From Strigamia acuminata (taxonomy: Eukaryota > Arthropoda > Chilopoda > Geophilomorpha > Linotaeniidae), in the NCBI GenBank assembly GCA_949358305.1, contig OX442317.1, positions 14,884,491 to 14,948,490 on the forward strand: DNA of 64,000 bases, written 5' to 3'. The translations under genes and the position numbers were made by a program. Below are positions 9,240 through 24,200 of the stretch, one piece after another (the stretch's first letter is position 1; each line of letters opens with the position of its first letter). The notes under the pieces were generated by a model, which was not told where the DNA came from, did not search any database, and saw only the letters and a program-made list of their open reading frames with translations.

Positions 9240-12200
9240 GTGCTAAGTCAACTGTGATGAGATCAAAAGTCTATTCTCCCAAATTATTGCTTGGATGTTG
9301 CTAAAACTTACATTAAAGCTTTCTACTAAGGTTTAAACACTATTTCAAAACATTCAGAGACATTGGTCTTGTGATGTTTGTGCTAAGTCAACTGTGATGA
9401 GATCAAAAGTCTATTCTCCAAAATCATTGCTTGGATGTTGCTAAAACTTACATTGAAGCCTTCTACTAAGGTTTAAACACTATTTCAGAACATTCAGACA
9501 CATTGGTCTTGTGGTGTTTGTGCTAAGTCAACTGTGACGTCAAATGAGATCAAAAGTTTATTCTTTCAAATTATTGCTTGGATGTTGCTAACACTTACAT
9601 TGAAGCCTTCTACTAAGGTTTAAACACTATTTCTAAACATTCAGAGACATTGGTCTTGTGGTGTTTGTGCTAAGTCAACTGTGATGTCAAATGGGATCAA
9701 AAGTTTATTCTTCCAAATTATTGCTTGGATGTTGCTAAAACTTACATTGAAGCTTTCTACTAAGGTTTAAACACTATTTCAGAACATTCAGAAACATTGG
9801 TCTTGTGATGTTTGTGCTAAGTCAACTGTGATGTCAAATGGGATCAAAAGTTTATTCTTCCAAATCATTGCTTGGATGTTGCTAAAACTTACATTAAAGC
9901 TTTCTACTAAGGTTTAAACACTATTTCAAAACATTCAGAGACATTGGTCTTGTGATGTTTGTGCTAAGTCAACTGTGATGAGATCAAAAGTCTATTCTCC
10001 CAAATTATTGCTTGGATGTTGCTAAAACTTACATTAAAGCTTTCTACTAAGGTTTAAACACTATTTCAAAACATTCAGAGACATTGGTCTTGTGATGTTT
10101 GTGCTAAGTCAACTGTGATGAGATCAAAAGTCTATTCTCCAAAATCATTGCTTGGATGTTGCTAAAACTTACATTGAAGCCTTCTACTAAGGTTTAAACA
10201 CTATTTCAGAACATTCAGACACATTGGTCTTGTGGTGTTTGTGCTAAGTCAACTGTGACGTCAAATGAGATCAAAAGTTTATTCTTTCAAATTATTGCTT
10301 GGATGTTGCTAAAACTTACATTGAAGCTTTCTACTAAGATTTAAACACTATTTCAGAACATTCAGAAACATTGGTCTTGTGATGTTTGTGCTAAGTCAAC
10401 TGTGATGTCAAATGGGATCAAAAGTTTATTCTTCCAAATCATTGCTTGGATGTTGCTAAAACTTACATTGAAGATTTCTACTAAGGTTTAAACACTATTT
10501 CAGAACATTCAGAGACATTGGTCTTGTGATGTTTGTGCTAAGTCAACTGTGATGTCAAATGAGATCAAAAGTTTATTCTTTCAAATCATTGCTTGGATGT
10601 TGCTAAAACTTACATTAAAGCTTTCTACTAAAGTTTAAACACTATTTCAGAACATTCAGAGACATTGGTCTTGTGGTGTTTGTGCTAAGTCAACTGTGAT
10701 GAGATCAAAAGTCTATTCTCCCAAATCATTGCTTAGATGTTGCTAAAACTTACATTGAAGCCGTCTACTAAGGTTTAAACACTATTTCAGAACATTTAGA
10801 GACATTGGTCTTGTGGTGTTTGTGCTAGGTCAACTGTGATGAGATCAAAAGTCTATTTTCCCAAATCATTTCTTGGATGTTGCTAAAACTTACATTAAAG
10901 CTTTCTACTAAGGTTTAAACACTATTTCAAAACATTCAGAGACATTGGTCTTGTGATGTTTGTGCTAAGTCAACTGTGATGAGATCAAAAGTCTATTCTC
11001 CTAAATCATTGCTTGGATGTTGCTAAAACTTACATTAAAGCTTTCTACTAAGGTTTAAACACTATTTCAAAACATTCAGAGACATTGGTCTTGTGATGTT
11101 TGTGCTAAGTCAACTGTGATGTCAAATGGGATCAAAAGTTTATTCTTCCAAATCATTGTTTGGATGTTGCTAAAACTTACATTGAAGCCTTCTACTAAGG
11201 TTTAAACACTATTTCAGAACATTCAGAGACATTGGTCTTGTGATGTTTGTGCTAAGTCAACTGTGATGTCAAATGAGATCAAAAGTTTATTCTTTCAAAT
11301 TACTGCTTGGATGTTGCTAACACTTACATTGAAGCCTTCTACTAAGGTTTAAACACTATTTCTAAACATTCAGAGACATTGGTCTTGTGGTGTTTGTGCT
11401 AAGTCAACTGTGACGTCAAATGAGATCAAAAGTTTATTCTTTCAAATTATTGCTTGGATGTTGCTAAAACTTACATTGAAGCTTTCTACTAAGGTTTAAA
11501 CACTATTTCAGAACATTCAGAGACATTGGTCTTGTGATGTTTGTGCTAAGTCAACTGTGATGAGATCAAAAGTCTATTCTCCAAAATCATTGCTTGGATG
11601 TTGCTAAAACTTACATTGAAGCCTTCTACTAAGGTTTAAACACTATTTCAGAACATTCAGACACATTGGTCTTGTGGTGTTTGTGCTAAGTCAACTGTGA
11701 CGTCAAATGAGATCAAAAGTTTATTCTTTCAAATTATTGCTTGGATGTTGCTAAAACTTACATTGAAGCTTTCTACTAAGGTTTAAACACTATTTCAGAA
11801 CATTCAGAAACATTGGTCTTGTGATGTTTGTGCTAAGTCAACTGTGATGTCAAATGGGATCAAAAGTTTATTCTTCCAAATCATTGCTTGGATGTTGCTA
11901 AAACTTACATTGAAGCCTTCTACTAAGGTTTAAACACTATTTCAGAACATTCAGAGACATTGGTCTTGTGATGTTTGTGCTAAGTCAACTGTGATGTCAA
12001 ATGAGATCAAAAGTTTATTCTTTCAAATCATTGCTTGGATGTTGCTAAAACTTACATTAAAGCTTTCTACTAAAGTTTAAACACTATTTCAGAACATTCA
12101 GAGACATTGGTCTTGTGGTGTTTGTGCTAAGTCAACTGTGATGAGATCAAAAGTCTATTCTCCCAAATCATTGCTTAGATGTTGCTAAAACTTACATTGA

Positions 12201-15200
12201 AGCCGTCTACTAAGGTTTAAACACTATTTCAAAACATTCAGAGACATTGGTCTTGTGATGTTTGTGCTAAGTCAACTGTGATGAGATCAAAAGTCTATTC
12301 TCCCAAATCATTGCTTGGATGTTGCTAAAACTTACATTGAAGCCTTCTACTAAGGTTTAAACACTATTTCAGAACATTCAGAGACATTGGTTTGTGGTGT
12401 TTGTGCTAAGTCAACTGTGATGTCAAATGAGATCAAAAGTTTATTCTTTCAAATTATTGCTTGGATGTTGCTAACACTTACATTGAAGCCTTCTACTAAG
12501 GTTTAAATACTATTTCTAAACATTCAGAGACATTGGTCTTGTGGTGTTTGTGCTAAGTCAACTGTGATGAGATCAAAAGTCTATTCTCCCAAATCATTGC
12601 TTGGATGTTGCTAAAACTTACATTGAAGCCTTCTACTAAGGTTTAAACACTATTTCAGAACATTCAGAGACATTAGTTTGTGGTGTTTGTGCTAAGTCAA
12701 CTGTGATGTCAAATGAGATCAAAAGTTTATTCTTTCAAATTATTGCTTGGATGTTGCTAAAACTAACATTGAAGCCTTCTACTAAGGTTTAAACACTATT
12801 TCAGAACATTCAGAGACATTGGTCTTGTGGTGTTTGTGCTAAGTCAACTGTGATGAGATCAAAAGTCTATTTTCCCAAATCATTTCTTGGATGTTGCTAA
12901 AACTTACATTAAAGCTTTCTACTAAGGTTTAAACACTATTTCAGAACATTCAGAGACATTGGTCTTGTGATGTTTGTGCTAAGTCAACTGTGATGAGATC
13001 AAAAGTCTATTCTCCCAAATCATTGCTTGGATGTTGCTAAAACTTACATTAAAGCTTTCTACTAAGGTTTAAACACTATTTCAAAACATTCAGAGACATT
13101 GGTCTTGTGATGTTTGTGCTAAGTCAACTGTGATGAGATCAAAAGTCTATTCTCCCAAATCATTGCTTGGATGTTGCTAAAACTTACATTAAAGCTTTCT
13201 ACTAAGGTTTAAACACTATTTCAAAACATTCAGAGACATTGGTCTTGTGATGTTTGTGCTAAGTCAACTGTGATGAGATCAAAAGTCTATTCTCCCAAAT
13301 CATTGCTTAGATGTTGCTAAAACTTACATTGAAGCCGTCTACTAAGGTTTAAACACTATTTCAGAACATTTAGAGACATTGGTCTTGTGATGTTTGTGCT
13401 AAGTCAACTGTGATGTCAAATGAGATCAAAAGTTTATTCTTTCAAATCATTGCTTGGATGTTGCTAAAACTTACATTAAAGCCTTCTACTAAGGTTTAAA
13501 CACTATTTCAGAACATTCAGAGACATTGGTCTTGTGATGTTTGTGCTAAGTCAACTGTGATGAGATCAAAAGTCTATTCTCCAAAATTATTGCTTAAATG
13601 TTGCTAAAACTTACATTGAAGCCTTCTACTAAGGTTTAAACACTATTTCAGAACATTCAGACACATTGGTCTTGTGGTGTTTGTGCTAAGTCAACTGTGA
13701 TGTCAAATGGGATCAAAAGTTTATTCTTCCAAATCATTGCTTGGATGTTGCTAAAACTTACATTGAAGCCTTCTACTAAGGTTTAAACACTATTTCAGAA
13801 CATTCAGAGACATTGGTCTTGTGGTGTTTGTGCTAAGTCAACTGTGATGAGATCAAAAGTCTATTCTCCCAAATCATTGCTTGGATGTTGCTAAAACTTA
13901 CATTGAAGCCGTCTACTAAGGTTTAAACACTATTTCAGAACATTTAGAGACATTGGTCTTGTGGTGTTTGTGCTAAGTCAACTGTGATGAGATCAAAAGT
14001 CTATTCTCCCAAATCATTGCTTGGATGTTGCTAAAACTTACATTAAAGCTTTTTACTAAGGTTTAAACACTATTTCAAAACATTCAGAGACATTGGTCTT
14101 GTGATGTTTGTGCTAAGTCAACTGTGATGAGATCAAAAGTCTATTCTCCTAAATCATTGCTTGGATGTTGCTAAAACTTACATTGAAGCCTTCTACTAAG
14201 GTTTAAACACTATTTCAGAACATTCAGAGACATTGGTTTGTGGTGTTTGTGCTAAGTCAACTGTGATGTCAAATGAGATCAAAAGTTTATTCTTTCAAAT
14301 TATTGCTTGGATGTTGCTAACACTTACATTGAAGCCTTCTACTAAGGTTTAAACACTATTTCTAAACATTCAGAGACATTGGTCTTGTGGTGTTTGTGCT
14401 AAGTCAACTGTGATGAGATCAAAAGTCTATTCTCCCAAATCATTGCTTGGATGTTGCTAAAACTTACATTGAAGCCTTCTACTAAGGTTTAAACACTATT
14501 TCAGAACATTCAGAGATATTGGTTTGTGGTGTTTGTGCTAAGTCAACTGTGATGTCAAATGAGATCAAAAGTTTATTCTTTCAAATTATTGCTTGGATGT
14601 TGCTAACACTTACATTGAAGCCTTCTACTAAGGTTTAAACACTATTTCTAAACATTCAGAGACATTGGTCTTGTGGTGTTTGTGCTAAGTCAACTGTGAC
14701 GTCAAATGAGATCAAAAGTTTATTCTTTCAAATTATTGCTTGGATGTTGCTAAAACTTACATTAAAGCTTTCTACTAAGGTTTAAACACTATTTCAGAAC
14801 ATTCAGAAACATTGGTCTTGTGATGTTTGTGCTAAGTCAACTGTGATGTCAAATGGGATCAAAAGTTTATTCTTCCAAATCATTGCTTGGATGTTGCTAA
14901 AACTTACATTGAAGCCTTCTACTAAGGTTTAAACACTATTTCAGAATATTCAGAGACATTGGTCTTGTGATGTTTGTGCTAAATCAACTGTGATGTCAAA
15001 TGAGATCAAAAGTTTATTCTTTCAAATCATTGCTTGGATGTTGCTAAAACTTACATTAAAGCTTTCTACTAAAGTTTAAACACTATTTCAGAACATTCAG
15101 AGACATTGGTCTTGTGGTGTTTGTGCTAAGTCAACTGTGATGAGATCAAAAGTCTATTTTCCCAAATCATTTCTTGGATGTTGCTAAAACTTACATTAAA

Positions 15201-18200
15201 GCTTTCTACTAAGGTTTAAACACTATTTCAGAACATTCAGAGACATTGGTCTTGTGATGTTTGTGCTAAGTCAACTGTGATGAGATCAAAAGTCTATTCT
15301 CCCAAATCATTGCTTGGATGTTGCTAAAACTTACATTAAAGCTTTCTACTAAGGTTTAAACACTATTTCAAAACATTCAGAGACATTGGTCTTGTGATGT
15401 TTGTGCTAAGTCAACTGTGATGAGATCAAAAGTCTATTCTCCCAAATTATTGCTTGGATGTTGCTAAAACTTACATTAAAGCTTTCTACTAAGGTTTAAA
15501 CACTATTTCAAAACATTCAGAGACATTGGTCTTGTGATGTTTGTGCTAAGTCAACTGTGATGAGATCAAAAGTCTATTCTCCAAAATCATTGCTTGGATG
15601 TTGCTAAAACTTACATTGAAGCCTTCTACTAAGGTTTAAACACTATTTCAGAACATTCAGACACATTGGTCTTGTGGTGTTTGTGCTAAGTCAACTGTGA
15701 CGTCAAATGAGATCAAAAGTTTATTCTTTCAAATTATTGCTTGGATGTTGCTAAAACTTACATTGAAGCTTTCTACTAAGATTTAAACACTATTTCAGAA
15801 CATTCAGAAACATTGGTCTTGTGATGTTTGTGCTAAGTCAACTGTGATGTCAAATGGGATCAAAAGTTTATTCTTCCAAATCATTGCTTGGATGTTGCTA
15901 AAACTTACATTGAAGCCTTCTACTAAGGTTTAAACACTATTTCAGAACATTCAGAGACATTGGTCTTGTGATGTTTGTGCTAAGTCAACTGTGATGTCAA
16001 ATGAGATCAAAAGTTTATTCTTTCAAATCATTGCTTGGATGTTGCTAAAACTTACATTAAAGCTTTCTACTAAAGTTTAAACACTATTTCAGAACATTCA
16101 GAGACATTGGTCTTGTGGTGTTTGTGCTAAGTCAACTGTGATGAGATCAAAAGTCTATTCTCCCAAATCATTGCTTAGATGTTGCTAAAACTTACATTGA
16201 AGCCGTCTACTAAGGTTTAAACACTATTTCAGAACATTTAGAGACATTGGTCTTGTGGTGTTTGTGCTAAGTCAACTGTGATGAGATCAAAAGTCTATTT
16301 TCCCAAATCATTTCTTGGATGTTGCTAAAACTTACATTAAAGCTTTCTACTAAGGTTTAAACACTATTTCAAAACATTCAGAGACATTGGTCTTGTGATG
16401 TTTGTGCTAAGTCAACTGTGATGAGATCAAAAGTCTATTCTCCCAAATCATTGCTTGGATGTTGCTAAAACTTACATTAAAGCTTTCTACTAAGGTTTAA
16501 ACACTATTTCAAAACATTCAGAGACATTGGTCTTGTGATGTTTGTGCTAAGTCAACTGTGATGAGATCAAAAGTCTATTCTCCCAAATCATTGCTTGGAT
16601 GTTGCTAAAACTTACATTGAAGCCTTCTACTAAGGTTTAAACACTATTTCAGAACATTCAGAGACATTGGTTTGTGGTGTTTGTGCTAAGTCAACTGTGA
16701 TGTCAAATGGGATCAAAAGTTTATTCTTCTAAATCATTGTTTGGATGTTGCTAAAACTTACATTGAAGCCTTCTACTAAGGTTTAAACACTATTTCAGAA
16801 CATTCAGAGACATTGGTCTTGTGATGTTTGTGCTAAGTCAACTGTGATGTCAAATGAGATCAAAAGTTTATTCTTTCAAATTACTGCTTGGATGTTGCTA
16901 ACACTTACATTGAAGCCTTCTACTAAGGTTTAAACACTATTTCTAAACATTCAGAGACATTGGTCTTGTGGTGTTTGTGCTAAGTCAACTGTGACGTCAA
17001 ATGAGATCAAAAGTTTATTCTTTCAAATTATTGCTTGGATGTTGCTAAAACTTACATTGAAGCTTTCTACTAAGGTTTAAACACTATTTCAGAACATTCA
17101 GAGACATTGGTCTTGTGATGTTTGTGCTAAGTCAACTGTGATGAGATCAAAAGTCTATTCTCCAAAATCATTGCTTGGATGTTGCTAAAACTTACATTGA
17201 AGCCTTCTACTAAGGTTTAAACACTATTTCAGAACATTCAGACACATTGGTCTTGTGGTGTTTGTGCTAAGTCAACTGTGACGTCAAATGAGATCAAAAG
17301 TTTATTCTTTCAAATTATTGCTTGGATGTTGCTAAAACTTACATTGAAGCTTTCTACTAAGGTTTAAACACTATTTCAGAACATTCAGAAACATTGGTCT
17401 TGTGATGTTTGTGCTAAGTCAACTGTGATGTCAAATGGGATCAAAAGTTTATTCTTCCAAATCATTGCTTGGATGTTGCTAAAACTTACATTGAAGCCTT
17501 CTACTAAGGTTTAAACACTATTTCAGAACATTCAGAGACATTGGTCTTGTGATGTTTGTGCTAAGTCAACTGTGATGTCAAATGAGATCAAAAGTTTATT
17601 CTTTCAAATCATTGCTTGGATGTTGCTAAAACTTACATTGAAGCCTTCTACTAAGGTTTAAACACTATTTCAGAACATTCAGAGACATTGGTCTTGTGAT
17701 GTTTGTGCTAAGTCAACTGTGATGTCAAATGAGATCAAAAGTTTATTCTTTCAAATCATTGCTTGGATGTTGCTAAAACTTACATTAAAGCTTTCTACTA
17801 AAGTTTAAACACTATTTCAGAACATTCAGAGACATTGGTCTTGTGGTGTTTGTGCTAAGTCAACTGTGATGAGATCAAAAGTCTATTCTCCCAAATCATT
17901 GCTTAGATGTTGCAAAACTTACATTGAAGCCGTCTACTAAGGTTTAAACACTATTTCAGAACATTCAGAGACATTGGTCTTGTGATGTTTGTGCTAAGTC
18001 AACTGTGATGTCAAATGAGATCAAAAGTTTATTCTTTCAAATCATTGCTTGGATGTTGCTAAAACTTACATTAAAGCTTTCTACTAAGGTTTAAACACTA
18101 TTTCAAAACATTCAGAGACATTGGTCTTGTGATGTTTGTGCTAAGTCAACTGTGATGAGATCAAAAGTCTATTCTCCCAAATCATTGCTTGGATGTTGCT

Positions 18201-21200
18201 AAAACTTACATTGAAGCCTTCTACTAAGGTTTAAACACTATTTCAGAACATTCAGAGACATTGGTTTGTGGTGTTTGTGCTAAGTCAACTGTGATGTCAA
18301 ATGGGATCAAAAGTTTATTCTTCCAAATCATTGTTTGGATGTTGCTAAAACTTACATTGAAGCCTTCTACTAAGGTTTAAACACTATTTCAGAACATTCA
18401 GAGACATTGGTCTTGTGATGTTTGTGCTAAGTCAACTGTGATGTCAAATGAGATCAAAAGTTTATTCTTTCAAATTACTGCTTGGATGTTGCTAACACTT
18501 ACATTGAAGCCTTCTACTAAGGTTTAAACACTATTTCTAAACATTCAGAGACATTGGTCTTGTGGTGTTTGTGCTAAGTCAACTGTGACGTCAAATGAGA
18601 TCAAAAGTTTATTCTTTCAAATTATTGCTTGGATGTTGCTAAAACTTACATTGAAGCTTTCTACTAAGGTTTAAACACTATTTCAGAACATTCAGAGACA
18701 TTGGTCTTGTGATGTTTGTGCTAAGTCAACTGTGATGTCAAATGAGATCAAAAGTTTATTCTTTCAAATCATTGCTTGGATGTTGCTAAAACTTACATTA
18801 AAGCTTTCTACTAAAGTTTAAACACTATTTCAGAACATTCAGAGACATTGGTCTTGTGGTGTTTGTGCTAAGTCAACTGTGATGAGATCAAAAGTCTATT
18901 CTCCCAAATCATTGCTTAGATGTTGCTAAAACTTACATTGAAGCCGTCTACTAAGGTTTAAACACTATTTCAAAACATTCAGAGACATTGGTCTTGTGAT
19001 GTTTGTGCTAAGTCAACTGTGATGAGATCAAAAGTCTATTCTCCCAAATCATTGCTTGGATGTTGCTAAAACTTACATTGAAGCCTTCTACTAAGGTTTA
19101 AACACTATTTCAGAACATTCAGAGACATTGGTTTGTGGTGTTTGTGCTAAGTCAACTGTGATGTCAAATGAGATCAAAAGTTTATTCTTTCAAATTATTG
19201 CTTGGATGTTGCTAACACTTACATTGAAGCCTTCTACTAAGGTTTAAATACTATTTCTAAACATTCAGAGACATTGGTCTTGTGGTGTTTGTGCTAAGTC
19301 AACTGTGATGAGATCAAAAGTCTATTCTCCCAAATCATTGCTTGGATGTTGCTAAAACTTACATTGAAGCCTTCTACTAAGGTTTAAACACTATTTCAGA
19401 ACATTCAGAGACATTGGTTTGTGGTGTTTGTGCTAAGTCAACTGTGATGTCAAATGAGATCAAAAGTTTATTCTTTCAAATTATTGCTTGGATGTTGCTA
19501 AAACTAACATTGAAGCCTTCTACTAAGGTTTAAACACTATTTCAGAACATTCAGAGACATTGGTCTTGTGGTGTTTGTGCTAAGTCAACTGTGATGAGAT
19601 CAAAAGTCTATTTTCCCAAATCATTTCTTGGATGTTGCTAAAACTTACATTAAAGCTTTCTACTAAGGTTTAAACACTATTTCAGAACATTCAGAGACAT
19701 TGGTCTTGTGATGTTTGTGCTAAGTCAACTGTGATGAGATCAAAAGTCTATTCTCCCAAATCATTGCTTGGATGTTGCTAAAACTTACATTAAAGCTTTC
19801 TACTAAGGTTTAAACACTATTTCAAAACATTCAGAGACATTGGTCTTGTGATGTTTGTGCTAAGTCAACTGTGATGAGATCAAAAGTCTATTCTCCCAAA
19901 TCATTGCTTGGATGTTGCTAAAACTTACATTAAAGCTTTCTACTAAGGTTTAAACACTATTTCAAAACATTCAGAGACATTGGTCTTGTGATGTTTGTGC
20001 TAAGTCAACTGTGATGAGATCAAAAGTCTATTCTCCCAAATCATTGCTTAGATGTTGCTAAAACTTACATTGAAGCCGTCTACTAAGGTTTAAACACTAT
20101 TTCAGAACATTTAGAGACATTGGTCTTGTGGTGTTTGTGCTAAGTCAACTGTGATGAGATCAAAAGTCTATTTTCCCAAATCATTTCTTGGATGTTGCTA
20201 AAACTTACATTAAAGCTTTCTACTAAGGTTTAAACACTATTTCAAAACATTCAGAGACATTAGTCTTGTGATGTTTGTGCTAAGTCAACTGTGATGAGAT
20301 CAAAAGTCTATTCTCCCAAATCATTGCTTGGATGTTGCTAAAACTTATATTAAAGCTTTCTACTAAGGTTTAAACACTATTTCAAAACATTCAGAGACAT
20401 TGGTCTTGTGATGTTTGTGCTAAGTCAACTGTGATGAGATCAAAAGTCTATTCTCCCAAATCATTGCTTGGATGTTGCTAAAACTTACATTGAAGCCTTC
20501 TACTAAGGTTTAAACACTATTTCAGAACATTCAGAGACATTGGTCTTGTGATGTTTGTGCTAAGTCAACTGTGATGTCAAATGAGATCAAAAATTTATTC
20601 TTTCAAATTATTGCTTGGATGTTGCTAACACTTACATTGAAGCCTTCTACTAAGGTTTAAACACTATTTCAGAACATTCAGAGACATTGGTCTTGTGATG
20701 TTTGTGCTAAGTCAACTGTGATGTCAAATGAGATCAAAAGTTTATTCTTTCAAATCATTGCTTGGATGTTGCTAAAACTTACATTAAATCCTTCTACTAA
20801 GGTTTAAACACTATTTCAGAACATTCAGAGACATTGGTCTTGTGATGTTTGTGCTAAGTCAACTGTGATGAGATCAAAAGTCTATTCTCCCAAATCATTG
20901 CTTGGATGTTGCTAAAACTTATATTAAAGCTTTCTACTAAGGTTTAAACACTATTTCAAAACATTCAGAGACATTGGTCTTGTGATGTTTGTGCTAAGTC
21001 AACTGTGATGAGATCAAAAGTCTATTCTCCCAAATCATTGCTTGGATGTTGCTAAAACTTACATTGAAGCCTTCTACTAAGGTTTAAACACTATTTCAGA
21101 ACATTCAGAAACATTGGTCTTGTGGTGTTTGTGCTAAGTCAACTGTGATGAGATCAAAAGTCTATTCTCCCAAATCATTGCTTGGATGTTGCTAAAACTT

Positions 21201-24200
21201 ACATTGAAGCCGTCTACTAAGGTTTAAACACTATTTCAGAACATTTAGAGACATTGGTCTTGTGGTGTTTGTGCTAAGTCAACTGTGATGAGATCAAAAG
21301 TCTATTCTCCCAAATCATTGCTTGGATGTTGCTAAAACTTACATTAAAGCTTTTTACTAAGGTTTAAACACTATTTCAAAACATTCAGAGACATTGGTCT
21401 TGTGATGTTTGTGCTAAGTCAACTGTGATGAGATCAAAAGTCTATTCTCCTAAATCATTGCTTGGATGTTGCTAAAACTTACATTGAAGCCTTCTACTAA
21501 GGTTTAAACACTATTTCAGAACATTCAGAGACATTGGTCTTGTGATGTTTGTGCTAAGTCAACTGTGATGTCAAATGAGATCAAAAGTTTATTCTTTCAA
21601 ATCATTGCTTGGATGTTGCTAAAACTTACATTAAAGCTTTCTACTAAGGTTTAAACACTATTTCAGAACATTCAGAGACATTGGTCTTGTGATGTTTGTG
21701 CTAAGTCAACTGTGATGTCAAATGGGATCAAAAGTTTATTCTTCTAAATCATTGCTTGGATGTTGCTAAAACTTACATTGAAGCCTTCTACTAAGGTTTA
21801 AACACTATTTCAGAACATTCAGAGACATTGGTCTTGTGATGTTTGTGCTAAGTCAACTGTGATGTCAAATGAGATCAAAAGTTTATTCTTTCAAATCATT
21901 GCTTGGATGTTGCTAAAACTTACATTAAAGCTTTCTACTAAAGTTTAAACACTATTTCAGAACATTCAGAGACATTGGTCTTGTGGTGTTTGTGCTGTCA
22001 ACTGTGATGAGATCAAAAGTCTATTCTCCCAAATCATTGCTTAGATGTTGCTAAAACTTACATTGAAGCCTTCTACTAAGGTTTAAACACTATTTCAGAA
22101 CATTCAGAGACATTGGTTTGTGGTGTTTGTGCTAAGTCAACTGTGATGTCAAATGAGATCAACAGTCTATTCTGCCAAATCATTGCTTGGATGTTGCTAA
22201 AACTTACATTAAAGCTTTCTACTAAGGTTTAAACACTATTTCAAAACATTCAGAGACATTGATCTTGTGATGTTTGTGCTAAGTCAACTGTGATGAGATC
22301 AAAAGTCTATTCTCCCAAATCATTGCTTGGATGTTGCTAAAACTTACATTGAAACCTTCTACTAAGGTTTAAACACTATTTCAGAACATTCAGAGACATT
22401 GGTTTGTGGTGTTTGTGCTAATTCAACTGTGATGTCAAATGAGATCAAAAATTTATTCTTTCAAATTATTGCTTGGATGTTGCTAACACTTACATTGAAG
22501 CCTTCTACTAAGGTTTAAACACTATTTCTAAACATTCAGAGACATTGGTCTTGTGGTGTTTGTGCTAAGTCAACTGTGACGTCAAATGAGATCAAAAGTT
22601 TATTCTTTCAAATTATTGCTTGGATGTTGCTAAAACTTACATTGAAGCTTTCTACTAAGGTTTAAACACTATTTCAGAACATTCAGAAACATTGGTCTTG
22701 TGATGTTTGTGCTAAGTCAACTGTGATGTCAAATGGGATCAAAAGTTTATTCTTCCAAATCATTGCTTGGATGTTGCTAAAACTTACATTGAAGCCTTCT
22801 ACTAAGGTTTAAACACTATTTCAGAACATTCAGAGACATTGGTCTTGTGATGTTTGTGCTAAGTCAACTGTGATGTCAAATGAGATCAAAAGTTTATTCT
22901 TTCAAATCATTGCTTGGATGTTGCTAAAACTTACATTAAAGCTTTCTACTAAGGTTTAAACACTATTTCAGAACATTTAGAGACATTGGTCTTGTGATGT
23001 TTGTGCTAAGTCAACTGTGATGAGATCAAAAGTCTATTCTCCAAAATCATTGCTTGGATGTTGCTAAAACTTACATTGAAGCCTTCTACTAAGGTTTAAA
23101 CACTATTTCAGAACATTCAGACACATTGGTCTTGTGGTGTTTGTGCTAAGTCAACTGTGACGTCAAATAAGATCAAAAGTTTATTCTTTCAAATCATTGC
23201 TTGGATGTTGCTAAAACTTACATTAAAGCTTTCTACTAAGGTTTAAACACTATTTCAGAACATTCAGAGACATTGGTCTTGTGATGTTTGTGCTAAGTCA
23301 ACTGTGATGAGATCAAAAGTCTATTCTCCCAAATTATTGCTTGGATGTTGCTAAAACTTACATTAAAGCTTTCTACTAAGGTTTAAACACTATTTCAAAA
23401 CATTCAGAGACATTGGTCTTGTGATGTTTGTGCTAAGTCAACTGTGATGAGATCAAAAGTCTATTCTCCAAAATCATTGCTTGGATGTTGCTAAAACTTA
23501 CATTGAAGCCTTCTACTAAGGTTTAAACACTATTTCAGAACATTCAGACACATTGGTCTTGTGGTGTTTGTGCTAAGTCAACTGTGACGTCAAATGAGAT
23601 CAAAAGTTTATTCTTTCAAATTATTGCTTGGATGTTGCTAAAACTTACATTGAAGCTTTCTACTAAGATTTAAACACTATTTCAGAACATTCAGAAACAT
23701 TGGTCTTGTGATGTTTGTGCTAAGTCAACTGTGATGTCAAATGGGATCAAAAGTTTATTCTTCCAAATCATTGCTTGGATGTTGCTAAAACTTACATTGA
23801 AGCCTTCTACTAAGGTTTAAACACTATTTCAGAACATTCAGAGACATTGGTCTTGTGATGTTTGTGCTAAGTCAACTGTGATGTCAAATGAGATCAAAAG
23901 TTTATTCTTTCAAATCATTGCTTGGATGTTGCTAAAACTTACATTAAAGCTTTCTACTAAAGTTTAAACACTATTTCAGAACATTCAGAGACATTGGTCT
24001 TGTGGTGTTTGTGCTAAGTCAACTGTGATGAGATCAAAAGTCTATTCTCCCAAATCATTGCTTAGATGTTGCTAAAACTTACATTGAAGCCGTCTACTAA
24101 GGTTTAAACACTATTTCAGAACATTTAGAGACATTGGTCTTGTGGTGTTTGTGCTAAGTCAACTGTGATGAGATCAAAAGTCTATTTTCCCAAATCATTT

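Noticed and set aside
9250-9275. Hammerhead-ribozyme-like CTGTGATGAG in the satellite monomer
   Set aside because: The conserved CTGATGA and GAAA core elements are not both present, and no flanking stems fit.
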